Positions 1 through 13,092 of a stretch of 64,000 nucleotides of DNA are shown piece after piece (positions within the stretch are counted from its first letter, which is position 1; each line of letters starts with the position of its first letter). Both the position numbers and the translations under genes were made by a program. A model generated the notes under the pieces. That model was given only the letters and a program-made list of their open reading frames with translations, did not search any database and had not been told where the DNA came from. The stretch comes from Mastigias papua (lineage: Eukaryota > Cnidaria > Scyphozoa > Rhizostomeae > Mastigiidae), in the NCBI GenBank assembly GCA_964019165.1, contig OZ025278.1, positions 12,244,962-12,308,961 of the forward strand. The letters run 5' to 3'.

Positions 1-296
1 AATATGAGAAACATCTGTCCTAAGGCATATCAAAATCATTCTGATTAAAACTCAAAAAACTCTAGACATGTATCTATCCTAGAAGTTCAGCATCAAGCGA
101 ATTTCTAGTAACAGAAAAATAACCAATGGTGCACTGATGAAGTACAATTCCATCAGTGACAAATTCTCCACCTTTCCAACACTTAGAAAATCACTCTTCT
201 GATATATAAACAAAATCTGCAATCAAAACTTGTGACTGTCGAGTGTAAAATGCTTGATAAGAAAAGCAATATTTTCCTAATTAAGAATGCAAATAC

Positions 297-3200
297 CTCG
301 ACACTTTGAGGACAACATTCAACTGCTCTGCTCAGCAAGATTGTTGCATCTTCTGGATCCTCCAGTTCTACTGCCGCTTTCCATAATCGTACAGAATTCG
401 GGATATTCTCTAGAGCTATAAAGTTTAAATTTAGCAATTTAGACTAAACCCTGGAAATAAAGAAACATAATTGGTATAAAAAACGCTACGATTAGACAAT
501 GAAAATTTGGCATATGAAAGTAAAAGTACAAGGTAAAAAGATAAAATCCATTAAGCAGGCCCTCTGTTTATGGCGCGCAATCGCGCGCGAACACCTCAGC
601 GCGCACCTCGATGAGACGAGGTGCAAAGTTCATCAAACACCTGGTTTTTGAAAATTGCCAGATCATGCACCTTGATAATAAAAAAATTGTCTAAACTCCA
701 ATGTGGCTTCAGAGGAGAGAGGCTTGCAAGTTGCCAGCATCTTGCCATACGTAACATCGTGTTCTAATTTGTAGGCATATTCTATGTCCAGTATGCGCTC
801 ACAGGAAACAACAGGTTTAATGAGCTCTGGCGCTGACATGCACTGATGTCTGAAAACACTCTAAGTCCCTGTTTCTCGACCTGGGGGAATCACCAATAGG
901 GAGGAAAAATTGACTTTTGAGGGGGGAATAGGAAGCTGCGTATAGCAAGACTGGCATTATACAGCGCAATTTTCGTAACAGATAAAGTGTAGAGGCCGAC
1001 ACACAGGTTGCTCTGGCTACCACAGAGCCAAGTGTCCAAAAACTCAAGAAGAGGAAACAGCCGCAATCTTCTCATTGAATTTATATTTATGAACGCTTTG
1101 TGGCTAACAGCAATTTAGTTTCTAGCATCAAATAATTGTCCAAATGTTAATTTCTAGAAAGATCTCTCCAACTAGAAGAATTCCCAAATTCGAACTGTTA
1201 TTCAAGTCTCTTGCGAAGTCCAGATGATTGCATCTAGTTAGCTCTTAGCCAATTCATGTACAACATAAAGTTGATGTAAAAACACTGTCCATTGTTGATT
1301 CAAGAATAGATTCAGTTTACTTTGATGGGGAGGGGGGAATCTCTTTAACTACATTTTGTAAAAGGGAGAACAGCACAAAAACGGCTGAGAACCAGAGCCC
1401 TAAGCAAAAGGTGCTGTAGATGCAAAACATGGCAGCAAACCTAAGCCAGCACGTTATTAAATCTTTGTCCATCACCAGAACATCATGGAAACTAAGAGCT
1501 CAATACTAAATATATATATATATAAACTATCTATCAGAATTATAATATGAACACTAGTATACATATAATCTGTCATGGGATTCTGGACCGAGAAAACAAT
1601 AATATTGATGACCGTTCAGATGGTGGGATTTGGTTTGACATCGATTAGATAATGCATAGCTCCAGCTTGCTCCAAAAAAGACAAAAACAGCCTACAAACT
1701 CATGGCTGGGACCAAATGTTTACCTTTGCGGTAGACTCGCTTTTGCGCAGAAACTTCTTGTTCAAGATCGGCTGCCCTGATCCATAGGCGAACTGATTGT
1801 GGCAGTTCTTTGATTGCCTGTGATACTATGGCCTTGGCAGTTTCTGCTGGCTATACAGTGACAATGAAGAGAATTAACAACAGAATTCTAAATTACATGA
1901 GGGGCATATAAAAGGGGGCCTTATTAACAACCTGAAGTTCTAGCGTGGAAGCTTATTCCAGGGGGGCTTTTGCGAGGGGGGAAATTCAAGGATTTACGCT
2001 ATAGGAAATTGTGAAAAACAAATGAATATAAATTCTACGAAGGGGGGCTTTTGCGAGGGGGGAAATTCAAGGATTTACGCTATAGTTAATTATGAAAAAC
2101 AAATGAATATAAATTCTACGAAGCATAAAGAGATTGAAACTGTCTGCAAATTTCTAGATTCACTCATCATGGAATGATACTTTAGCAATCAAAATTATAT
2201 ATGGCAACTTCGAAAGGGTAACCTGAAGTCTCACTGCCTCCAACCAAACATCCTCGTTCTTCGGGCAAGCTTCCGTGCCTTTGAATATTAGGTTTCGTGC
2301 TTTTTGGATGTGCCCGGTGACCTCTTCAAGGCGAGCAGCGGCAATCCATCCTGCAAATAAAAAATGAATTAAATAAAATTTTCCTGGAAAAGAATTTGAT
2401 AGGACATTGACTTCAAAATATGTAAAGACCAGACGAGAACTCAAGCAAGCAAGCTTCCAGCTTAAGAAACGTGTAAGTTTCCAGCCAACACCATTACGCT
2501 GATTAGCCAATATTAGTAGTCCTTAGTAACGTGGTAGCAATGTTCTCTCTAGATAAGGCCTAACTGAACAACCAAGCTGTGTTTTCCCTTTTCGTCATTC
2601 TTGATATTATGCCGAATTATTCCTGTGTTTACTCTCGAGTACCGAATAGAAGGGGAGATTGGGATAAACGGGGAGGTGGGTAAAACATCTCTGAAAAAAT
2701 AAACGGGGAGCATGGAATAAATTGGAGAGCTTAGAGGCACTACAAACATGCTCGAGATGTCGTAAATTACACCACTTCCACGAAGACTGAAAAAATGCAG
2801 TTAATGCTTCGACTGTTGCCTGATGGACAGAATAGGTTTCGATTGACACAATTCATATGAATTCAGGGATGGTTCTTACGGACTGAAATAAAATCAAATC
2901 AACGAGTAGTATGGAATAAGCGGGGAGGAAAGATCAGTACCTCTGACAAAATAAACGGGGAGCTGGAATAGCACTGGGGCGACTGGAAAAAATGGCAAAA
3001 AGTAATTAACTGGGGACCCCCATCTAATTGGAAGGCAAGGGCACGGCTTTTACAGGTAAAAGCAAAGGCCTATCGTTCCACTTGTGAATTTAAAGTGCAT
3101 GTAATATCTTGGATGAAAAATTGAACTAAAGCCTAAGTTCCACAAACAATTTTCTATGACAATTTCCTCTATGACAAGTTTTATTTGCTCGTGTAGATGG

Positions 3201-6200
3201 AGATATATGACAATTTTTCATATGACAAGTGTACTTGTTCAAAAAAAGGCATGACAGCTTTCGGACAAGCGTACTTGTCATATAAAAAATTGTCATATGT
3301 AAAATTGCTCGTGTATACGGCTTGGCAAATAAATTTGACAAGTTTTACTAAGTCCCAGACCTCAGAACACTCGGATCTAGCATGGTTAGGCTTTTCACGC
3401 CAATTGATGTTTATTCTGATGGCTGCCAGTAGGACGTTTGAGAGTAGCCAAGTCACATCAGTACTTTTAGAAGCTCTTCAAAGTCGCAAAAGTCAGTGGA
3501 ACTCAAAGTCAGAGAGACGCAACGAGTAAGGCTAGCCTTCAAATACCGCTGACCGTTAGGACAGTAAAAACTTGTCAAAGAAACGTATTTATAATTTGCA
3601 CGGGCAAATCTACTTGTCAATTAAACAAATTGTCAAATGAAACTGGTTGGCCATCTACACGAGCAAGTAAATTTGTCATAGAAAATTGTCAAACTATCAC
3701 GGTAAGTTCTCACATTGTTTCTATCGTGCCTAACATAAACATTTCAGGCGCAGATAGACACGTTAGGCGCAGACTGACACCGTGTACGTCAGGCTAAAGG
3801 ACATTCATCATGTACAAACCTGGCCCGTGTTTTGGGTTTGTAGTTATAACAGAGTTAAGCAGCAGCCTCGCTTTCTTTATGTCACTGGGAAAGAGAATAT
3901 ACGAATGCAATCACAGGCATGTTATTTCGTAGAATGTTACTAGGTAGCTGCAGTTCATGCAAGAAAATCAAAGCTACATGGCAAAGGTATAGGTCTTAAT
4001 GGACACACTTTATCATGCAAAAACACCAACTTTCATATGCAATTTACAAAAGCTGTCAAGCTACTGTCATGCAGAATACCCTACAAGTCTAAACAGGGAG
4101 GATAAGATTTCTAAAAATTTTAGGTTTGACTGACAGTGTTGAGACAATTATTTGTTGCTAATGTCAATTTTCAAGAGCGTAGGCAGCAGAGCTTGATTCA
4201 AACTCGCCTTTTTGTTACTGCAATCAAAGCCCTAACTACTATCAAAATTTGCACTCTTTATTCTGTAAACAATCATAAAATCTTGACGATTCTGGGCTCA
4301 TACTAGCAAATCTGAAAATACAATTCGCTAAGTCCTGCTTTACATGAGGTCAAAAACGAAAATTCTGCTCGAAATGAGATGCCTTGTCAGAATGATTTTC
4401 AACTCGGATGATAGTAGAACTTAATATTATGCTTATATGAAGACAGGTGGAATGGCAACCATACCGAAGCGTTCCAATTTCATACCGGGATGAGATTTAA
4501 TTTCCTGACTAAAATTTTATGCCGGTATGAAACACTGAAAATAAAATCTATCGCTCATCTATCACATTAATGTCCTATATCTCAATTCGGCTGACATGCT
4601 CTTCAGTTTTCATTTCGGGGAACATGGGTGAAAATACCTCCGAAAATGTGCCAAATCATATTGCATGAAATGGAAGGCGGAGAAGATCCCTAAGATGACA
4701 AGAAAAGGTCCTTTTAGATAAATACTCTAGAAGCTTTCTCAAGAAAATAGGGAGGGACAATCCTGTGTTTTCAGAAGAAAGGCTTAAACCAAACTATAAC
4801 AGTCAGGGATGATTAAGTATCATGGTAATTGCATGCTTCTAACTACCATCTGAAATTATTGAAATCGCATTGGAAAGAGAGAAAACAGTTACACCTGCTG
4901 CACATGGCCACGTGACGACGTGACATGTGAAGAAAACGACAATACTGGTACAAGAAATTTTGAACGTTCGAACGTTTACCAGAAGTGACGTCATTTTCAC
5001 AACAGTATATATAAAGCACTGACCAGTTTACATAACGCTGAAATAGCCTGTGATGTCGTTTCGGGTCTCAAACAAAGCAAGACTATAAGAATTCCATAGG
5101 AGACAGTACACACCCGATATCTCCACTGGCTGTCGGAGTCAAACTTTGCAGATCAGTTAAATATCCCTTTGGATCTACCACAGTTTGTCCGGTGACCGAA
5201 TCCGATGCCTAAAGAATGAAGCACAGTTATCGTTTAGAAAAAGAATTTCTTCAATTTGCTGAAATTAGACAGTCTCAAATAGATTGACGTACTGGCTACT
5301 CACATACTCACATACTCACCCCCTCATTCTCTCACTCATTCATTCACTCACTGATTCACTCACTGACTCACTCATTGATTCATCAATTCATTCAACTATT
5401 GACTTAACCATTTTACTCACTCATTTATTCATCCATTCAATCACTTATTCATTCGGTCACTCGGTCAGCCACTCACTCATTCGTACAGCTAAGTCAAATA
5501 ATTCACCAATTCAGCCACTAAAGTCAGTTAGTGAGTCGTGAAAACCACAGGGTGCCTTTACGTATGATTAGAATAAATACCTGGTCCAGTTTAACACCAA
5601 CAAGAGACTTCCTAGCTTCTCCGATCTTAATCAAATCGAGGTCACCGGATGGAGTAGTGAACCCAGGAGTCATGGCACCTGGCGTCATCCCTCCGGGAAA
5701 TGGTGTCATGAGCCCTCCAAATTTCTGAAAGAAATATTGATATTAATAAAAACGAAACTGTTAAAAATAACAGATGTTCAAAATATCAAAATCCATAAGA
5801 GTACCCTATCTCGTCAAACTAAAGACAAAGAAAAATGTCAAAATGTCTAACAAACAACGTTATAATGTTGTAGCTCAGATTACCGAAGGAAGACAAGGTG
5901 CTAACACGTTAAGATGATTTCGTTGGAATGAGTAAGAAACGGGCAGATTTGAAAACAGAATTAAAAAGAATGGTAAGAAGAGGCGATAAATACAAAGAGA
6001 GGCAAAGAAACAATTGAATGAAATGCCATTGTACTTTAAGTGAAGAGATGAAAGGGTAAAAGAAATAGGATGAAAAGGAATGCTCCAAAACAGCTATAAC
6101 AAAACATAACAAAGGGAAACAGGATGAATCAAAATTATTATCGAATGTTTCACCAACTTTCATCTTTCTAATTAGATTTTTGTGCATAGCCTAAACTTTC

Positions 6201-9200
6201 CCATGGTAGAGTTTCTCTTAGAAATTCCACATATATACATCTCCTCCAAAAAGATACTACAATTTCTCTCTTAAAGTTCATAATTCTTTCGAAACTTGTT
6301 GCTTTCAAGTAGTACTATACTTGGTAGTTTTTAGTGGCATATGAATGCAGTGAAAGCTCAAACGGAAATGAACTGAAATGCACTGAAAATGAACTGAAAT
6401 GCACTGAAAATGAACTGAAAATGAACTGAGAATGAACTGGACTTGATTTCTAAATGAAAGATTAATTGAATAAAAATTCACATTGAGTCACAATTATTAT
6501 TGGCTCTACAGAAAAAATTGAGAAATGATGCGCAATGACGTTGTATCTACAAGTTAAGCCTAAGCGACTTCTATTCTATTCATAGGACCAACCATCTATC
6601 TGAGATGGAATTCATATATAGACTAGAGTACTTGGTCACTACAGGGAAGTTTGATGGAAAGAGAGATCGTGGCAGGCAGAGACAAGGATATGTTGCTAGT
6701 ATGAAAAGAAGATTGGGACTGCTATTGACAAACAATGCCATAAAACACAGTACAAAAGACAGAGAACTTTGGGACACTATCAGCCCCAATGCCGTTGGAC
6801 ATGACACAGATAGATATATAGATTGATAGAATTAACAAAATTCAGTTTCTGAAAGTTGCATCGGAGGGATCAGTATAAAATATTACGCTTCTTCTCATTG
6901 CAGGGCTCATATAAAAGTTCGTTGTATCTGCCAGTACATATCTATGCACAAAATGTGCCTGCAAATTAAACTAGGACCAGCTGCAGGTAAATTGCAAGCC
7001 TGTTGTTTACTGGGTCTTCAGGTGCGCTTAGTGTTGTTACACTAACATATGAGGTAAGTAGCAATAATCAAAATGTACGCTTGGATCAATAGTGCCTATA
7101 AAAATTCGGCGTGCATCATTCTGTGCCAGCAAGCACGCTCGCGTGCATGCGCACATTAATGAGCGCTTCTCCTCAGTAGGCAAAAATTTACAATAGTCAT
7201 ACTTGCTCTTTCGAAGACAATGTCACGTTCGTTGAACCGGCTATTAAAGCTGATTTTAACACGCTATCTGGAACGGGTGTAAATCTGTCAAAGGGAATAA
7301 TGTCAGTTGATCAGTTTAGATTTTCAGATTGCAATTCCATTGATTATCTATTTCAATTCAAACATAAATCAGGAATATAGTCTAAGAGGAATGTGGAACG
7401 GAGAAGCAAATAGAAATGATAAACAGGATTAGTTTAAAGGAATGAAAAATAGAAACAAAAGAATATAATCATGCAGGAAAAAAGATAGATGAGTTTGATA
7501 AGATTATTAGCAAGTAGCTCGATAGGATTACGAAATTTACACATCAAACAATTCAGAAAGATAAACCGCATCTTCAAAATACAGCCGCACTGTTTGCTGA
7601 TAAAGCAGGCAAGATATTTCTAGCAAAGAAATTATCATCGAAGGCATTGTTGAAGAATGCTTTCTCTTGATTTCAATGCGAGATTAAGCAGCGTTTCTTC
7701 AGGGTAGTTAAAAATTCAAAAACAGAAAATGCAAGATTTATCTAGCAAAAATAACGAAGTTATCGCTCATGAATAAAGTGTCTATCACGTGACTAATCAT
7801 ACTATGTAACATTAAAGTAAACAAAAACAACGAAATTAGAACCGAGTCATGACGAAATTCTCCTTAAATAAGAAGAAAAGATGACAAACATCAGACGAAA
7901 TCTGCGACAAGATGAAATAGCTTCTGCTCTTATTAGTAACCATCACAGTCGTATAGAAAGGCACGTGACAAAATGGTACTTAACAAACCTCTCTGCTCTT
8001 GGGTTTCGCTGTTTCTTATTACGAGCATCCCCAACATCGGGGATCGCAGACCATTCATCACTTGAAATCTCAGAAAGCTTTCTCTAAAAGAGGCAGATAG
8101 ATTCAAATTCTCACAAACTTGGGTGATGAGAAAACTTTTAAGCTCTCTAAGGGTGCCCTCGCTCTCTGAGCACTCAAATAGGTTTTTAGACACTAACTTT
8201 TGGCCTATCAAAGACTAGCCCTGACAAGAATCACTTTGAAAAAGCTATTGATGAAAGACAACGGAAAGAAATAACACTATCATTTAATGCTGTCGACTTC
8301 ACTTCATAATCAACCAACAAGAAAATATTGTCTACAACTTTTCACCCCTAATTCGTATTCAGACTCCACCGTGATGACGAGGCCGTAGATATCGAATTGG
8401 TATATTCAAGTTTGCTTACATTCTCCTTTGATAACTAGGGTTCTCAGGGCATTTTTTCACAACAATTCCCTGATTTTTCCAGGATTTCCAGATTAAATTT
8501 TGTAAAAATTCCCTGATTTTTTTCACATTTCCCCAGCAGCTTTTGATGGACCAAGAACACAATTTGGCATATACGGTATATTGACAAAGCAAAAATTGAG
8601 AAAAATAACGAGTGTGAAAAATCACTGAAAAGTTGACCTGACCACAATTAGATCCAAAGAATCCTACCCCTGTAAACTAAAAGCACAAAACTATGTTAGA
8701 AAAGACCAAACAATAATAATGAACTGTTTTCCAATGTTTGTCTATGCAATCAGAACAATTCTGCTAAATCCCCCAGGTTTTCCCTGACATCAAATTTAAT
8801 TGTCTGACTTTACCTAACTCTCCAGGTTCCAGGTTTTGAAGACTCCTTAGAATGCTGATAGCTATATAGTAATGAACCCTTTTGAAACATAAGAAAACAA
8901 ACCTTGAGATCTGAAAACTGTTGCTGAATTTTAGGTCTCTCTTGTCTATATTTTTCAATTTCTTCTTTAAGAAGTTGTTCCCTGTTAATAAAAATTATGT
9001 ATAGTTTAAGGTTAAAGATCAGATGTGATTGCCACTCTAAACAGGGTGGTCACTCATATTTTGCAAAGAAATTCCAGGAGTTTTCCAGCAGAAGTGGCCA
9101 TCCTGCTGCCTGCTAAAACAGAAGTAGTAATATCAAAAATACTCTTATTGAAACCACTTCACCTTCTTAACTTCCGTCTTTCATCCATTCTCTTGTCAAT

Positions 9201-10825
9201 TCCTTCATACACCATATCTGCTTCATCATCATCTTTGTCATAATTGCCAGTTGCAAACAGGCTGCCTCCATAGCCTGCAAACTAAAGATAAAATGGTTTT
9301 AAATAGTGTAATACAAATGCAGAGATATATATGAATAACCATACAAAACTACTAGATACATAAATTATATTTTCACAATATACAAAAAGGAACCAAATTG
9401 AACTTAAATCTTGGTGGATTAAATGTGCCAACTTCTTCTAAATCTCAGCACACAAAATCCACCAAAAATTAAACTTTGAGAACAGGCAGGCTGAGGTATT
9501 TATCCTCCATAGTTATTTTGGAGGACATACCAAACATACTAATTGCTAAGTATTGTTAACTTTCCCCATAGCCTCACTTTCATGTACAAAGAGCCAATGG
9601 CATGATGGCATAAAATGTGCACACATATCACTCTTTTGAAAGCTCCCTTAAATACCTCATCATAATTGGAATCATTAAGGTCTTCATTTTCATCATCATC
9701 ATCATCTCTTTTCCTCTTCTGTGCCAAAGCTTCCAAGTGCTTTTCATCCCTGAAAGAAGCATAGTTAAAGGAAAAATCCTTCCAATGTGTTTTCAAAGTC
9801 AAGCTGTCTAAATTCTCTTTGGTTTAGCAGCTATTAAATTTTAAGAGAAATTTAATATGATGATATATAGCACGTCTATCTAAATATTTGGTGCATTATT
9901 TGACTTCATACCTCTGAATGGTAAAACAACACAAGAAATTTACTAAAGAATACCGCTTACAGAGCGCACAAATGAAAGCAGATAAATATCAGCAAACTGT
10001 CTGGTCTTGTATGGCATGACATACAAATGAAACTTTCTATATCAGGTAATACAAATATCAAATAATTGAAAATTAACAAAACCATATATATCATGGACCA
10101 AGAAGTGAATCATACACTGGGGGGGGGGGGTAGGGAGCTTGATAGTTGAAAAGTATATGCAATGCATAAATGCACATATTATCAATGTTGAATAAAAAGT
10201 TGTTTCTCAGAGTTTACTGGAGGAGCCAAAGCAATCCTAGCCCCCACAGCTTCTTTCTTGCTTTCCTATTTGAGGATAGAAACTGTACGTAAGTAATCAA
10301 GAGTAAGGGCAAAAACTTACGGTACATCAGTTGAGTCTCTTGCTGGACCAATATCAGATCTTGTAGTGAAACCAGTTGCACTAAGATTTTTAAAAGTACT
10401 TCATCAACCACTGAATGACATGCATGAAGCAACGAAAATGAGAGAGAAACTTATCTTGCTAAATTTGATCAATCATGCAAATAGACTGATGCCTGCTTTA
10501 AGTTCCAAACCTGACAAATGATTGGTTTAAGCGTGCTACCTCACTGTCCCTTTACTACTCAAATTATCAACAAAACTATAACAAATCACTATCTGCATCT
10601 GAGCTCCTTAACAACTTAGCTGTCACTTCCTACTGGAGACTTCTCCCAACTGAAATTAAATATAAAATTGAGTAATGCAACAGTTGAGGCATAAAAATTA
10701 TGCTTTCCAAGGACACAGTTGTCAAAGCCATCCCACAGATGCAAACAAAATTACCCTCTTCCTAAACCAGGAACATATCCAAGGGGTGCAGGAACTCCAA
10801 TGAAAGCTTTTTTCTTGTTGAGCAT
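297..10825 (-). CDS. PRPF6: Pre-mRNA-processing factor 6 (U5/tri-snRNP protein), 5' half of the gene
   Basis: PRPF6 bridges U5 and U4/U6 in the tri-snRNP of the nuclear spliceosome. Thirteen coding exons on the minus strand, 5' to 3': 10825-10755, 10380-10321, 9749-9656, 9281-9163, 8981-8903, 8083-7989, 7284-7203, 5724-5581, 5208-5114, 3884-3820, 2350-2223, 1850-1724, 415-297. All phases agree and total 1278 nt (426 residues); vertebrate PRPF6 has about 940, so the remainder lies left of the window. The N-terminus is the PRP1 domain ([19 protein letters not shown], then [15 protein letters not shown]). An acidic stretch, [20 protein letters not shown] and the Thr-Pro-Gly cluster ([15 protein letters not shown], near residue 210), a region phosphorylated by PRP4 kinase in the family, follow. 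HAT repeats begin near residue 290 ([29 protein letters not shown]). The ATG at 10825 is preceded in frame by a stop just upstream of the acceptor. The identity is secure; only exon borders could shift by a few bases. Confidence 0.95.
416..1723. other. PRPF6 intron without recognisable genes
   Basis: This 1.3-kb intron lies between the exons ending at 1724 and starting at 415. I see a GC-rich patch with CGCGC runs at about 570-620 and a short TA run near 1510. No coding exon, RNA gene or transposon ends are recognisable. Confidence 0.5.
1961..2122. repeat. 81-bp tandem duplication in a PRPF6 intron
   Basis: Two nearly identical 81-bp units (starting at 1961 and 2042) each begin GGGGGGCTTTTGCGAGGGG and include GGATTTACGCTATAG. 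The unit carries one end of the GC-rich 'GTAAATCCTCGAATAAGCCCCC' MITE family seen elsewhere in the window (18921, 49770, 57420), here read from the other strand. It looks like a local duplication of a MITE end and its flank. Confidence 0.8.
3146..3689. mobile_element. 544-bp MITE-like element with terminal inverted repeats
   Basis: The left end reads ACAATTTTCTATGACAA and is followed by TTGCTCGTGTAGATGG at about 3186-3201. The right end carries CCATCTACACGAGCAAG followed by TTGTCATAGAAAATTGT, its inverted copy, ending at 3689. The interior holds further copies of TATGACAATTTTT and GTACTTGTCATAT in both orientations, so the element is internally palindromic. There is no transposase. It sits in the PRPF6 intron between 2350 and 3820. 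A target duplication is not clear (at most CAA). Confidence 0.7.
4905..5016 (+). promoter_or_regulatory. Intronic cluster of CRE/E-box-like palindromes with a TATA-like motif
   Basis: Within a PRPF6 intron: CACGTGACGACGTGAC near 4910, the perfect 14-bp palindrome AACGTTCGAACGTT at 4963-4976, a full CRE (TGACGTCA) at 4986-4993, and TATATATAAAG at 5006-5016, 12 bp further on. Order and spacing resemble a core promoter pointing to the plus strand, antisense to PRPF6. No plus-strand gene follows, so it could be an enhancer, a promoter of an unseen RNA, or chance. The motifs are seen directly; the function is inference. Confidence 0.3.
5297..5520. repeat. Imperfect CTCA/TTCA tetranucleotide microsatellite
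   Basis: About 220 bp of interrupted CTCATTCA and ACTCACTGATTC repeats. Any open frame through it gives Ser/His/Leu/Thr repeats and is not a gene. It lies 60 bp from the PRPF6 exon ending at 5581. Confidence 0.85.
6360..6440. repeat. Short tandem array of AATGAACTGA-like units
   Basis: Roughly eight tandem copies of GAAAATGAACTGA and GAAATGCACTGA, 10-12 bp each, in a PRPF6 intron. No function is apparent. Confidence 0.8.
6581..6826 (+). pseudogene. C-terminal fragment of a LINE (RTE-like) reverse transcriptase
   Basis: A 73-codon open stretch contains [21 protein letters not shown] and ends [18 protein letters not shown]. This is the typical basic C-terminus of RTE-type non-LTR retrotransposon polyproteins (…LVTTGKI-GKR-RGRQR…). 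The reverse transcriptase core and endonuclease are absent, so it is a 5'-truncated, dead copy, as LINE insertion usually leaves. An AGAT-rich run follows at the 3' end. The family assignment is from memory of the motif. Confidence 0.7.
8437..9108. repeat. Fragments of a 'CCCTGATTTTTCC' interspersed repeat
   Basis: The motif AATTCCCTGATTTTTCC and variants (CCCTGATTTTTTTC, GGTTTTCCCTGAC) occur at 8460-8530 and 8770-8840. A short version at about 9041-9106 has inverted ends (CAGGGTGGTCACT and AGTGGCCATCCTG). This matches a MITE type widespread in invertebrate genomes. It surrounds, without interrupting, the PRPF6 exon at 8903-8981. Confidence 0.55.
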
Positions 10826-11608
10826 CTTGTTTCCATTCAATGCACTAGACTAAGTAATTGGAAATTTAAATATAGAACAAAATATCTTATATTTTACTGA
10901 AGCAGAACAACAAAGAATAAAGTAGGCTTTTATGTTGATAGAGATATCATCAAAAAATACATGGAAAATTGTTTCACTAAGAAATGGTGATAAATTACAT
11001 GACACTTAAAATATGAAAACTGAACTGATACTATACTCAACAGAGAGTATAACAGTGCTTAAATGGATTTGCTTATCTTGTTCCAAAAATAATTACTAAC
11101 AAATTACAAATCATTGATCATTCAAAGCATGCAATAAAATGCTATTCCTACACAGAAACAAAGCCTAAACATTCAATTCATGAACAAGTAGTAGGATATC
11201 AATAAAAGCAGATGACTATTCTATCACTGATACTGTTTGATTGATGAAATAAATTGGAAATTTCTTCTCTTGTTTCAGTAAATGATCGCATACTGCCAAG
11301 TGCATGGCATATATTTTGCCAGCTTGCATTAACTTATTTCGATGCGAAGGGGTTCACTCCTAAGGAAATTCAGGTGCATATGAGCGTTGGAGGCAATATA
11401 CTATTTCATTGCTGAAGTAATAATCACCAAGTTGCGGTGTGTGCGTGGATGGAAGCATTTAAAGTAAGACGGGGAAAATTCCCCGCCACACCGCTACCAA
11501 GAATGCAGTCTGATACATTTGAGGAATTACAAAGGTACACCAGCACTCTGTAACACGGCATACTCAAAGTAAGTTAATTTTAAAAGTGAGATCATTACGA
11601 AACTTACC

Positions 11609-11700
11609 CTGTGTATACTGGTAGTTGTCCTTTCCGCGCTCGTTAACCAAGCAGACGAAAAATACTCAACAACTTTCAAGAAAGTGTTCTTGACAACAAT
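11609..11700 (-). other. PRPF6: Probable PRPF6 5' untranslated exon
   Basis: A good donor (CACAGG then GTAAGT, read on the minus strand) ends at 11609, and a matching acceptor (ACTTAG) lies at 10850, 24 bases before the PRPF6 start codon. This would make a non-coding first exon joined across a 760-bp intron. The upper limit near 11700 is a guess; no TATA box or initiator settles the start site. Confidence 0.4.
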
Positions 11701-12751
11701 GGCCTAGACAGCAAAGCGAAGACGCTCAGAAACGAGGGTGGTTGATTGAACAAGAGGTATGAACATAGAAATGGTATGAAGCATAAAGAAGATGAAATTG
11801 ATCGAAATCTACATTTTTTTGCAATACTATATGTTCGTTCTAATGGTCTTGACACGGCAAGCTCATAAAGATTAACTTATATGACAGATCGAAGTACTTT
11901 AAATTATATGCTGATCTCTGTTGGATATAAGTCCGTATAGGGGTCATACATATATGACGTCGTCCGGTGGGGGGAGGGGGTATTGTCAATGCTCGATGTT
12001 TTACGATGTATGCTTTGTAATCGGTTGCAATTTTTATTACATCAGTGCTCGTTTTAAAATAATCTTCGTGTGTAGAGGAAGTCTTCATTAAAATGAGCAT
12101 TAACTACCTGAAAAAACTAGCAAAAGTGGATCAGTAAAGTCTACACGTGTATTTGATCTTGATGGTAGAAGTCCTAACTTAAGGGACGAGTCATTAATTA
12201 CTTGAGGGGGGATGGAAGACATTCTGGTATATTTGATAGGATTTTCGTCCCCCTTCTCAAATTTATGCAAGCATTTTGGTTATCACTCCAGGACTCCATA
12301 AGAAATTTCATACTACTTATTTCAAAATTCTCTTTATTTTTCATCCCCCTCCCTCTGAGTGTACAGAATTTCGGTCCCCCTCCTACATTTCTCTTACCCC
12401 CTCCTCTGGAAGAATTACTGACCGGTCCATGTCCATGAGCTTCAAGAGAACTAATGAGGAAAAAAGGAATATGATGCAGCTTCATCATGGATATTCTATC
12501 ATATTCCTTACTTATGGAAGCCACTTCATAACCGTATGTCCCAAGCTTCGACAAAATCCGTAAAGGCTTGCAGCACGTTTCTAGTGAGTTCCGCAGGATC
12601 AAAGCTGGGAGTTGTTGCCGATTTGGTAAGTGGGTTCATCTTTCTGGAACTATCCCATCCTCGTCACCAGTTGAAACAGTGTACAAGAATAGACAAACTC
12701 AGTAATCAATGAACTGATGTTTTGAATTATGCTATTTTACTTTTTTACTGA
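11701..12751. other. Intergenic region, no gene recognised
   Basis: The stretch upstream of PRPF6 has open frames on both strands at about 12200-12600 that look like chance: low complexity, C/T-rich on plus, no family motif. A perfect inverted heptamer (TCAAGAA, 4-base spacer, TTCTTGA) lies near 11677-11694. Nothing else is seen. Confidence 0.5.
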
Positions 12752-13092
12752 AAATGTAAAATAGAATCTAGAACTGATGGATGTTTCTTATCCTCTATAG
12801 CCTTACTTTTTACTTTTTAATTTTGAAACATTTATTTGCTCTGTTCTTGTTCTATTGTCTAGAACCAGACTATTTTTATTGTACATACTATTGTAATAAT
12901 GGAATATATTGAATGAAACTTACTTATGTTTCATATCCTCAAGCCCTCTGTAGCTTTACATTTTACTTTTTACTTTTGAAATATTTATTCACTCTGTCCT
13001 TGTTCTGTTGTTTAAAACCGGACTATTTTTATTGTATCTGCAGATGCAATAAAGGAATACATTCAATTAAACTTACTCTCTTATATACTTAA

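Noticed and set aside
12198..12602. 134-codon minus-strand frame
   Set aside because: No family motif, C/T-rich opposite strand, and no splice or promoter support; overlapping frames of similar length exist on the plus strand.
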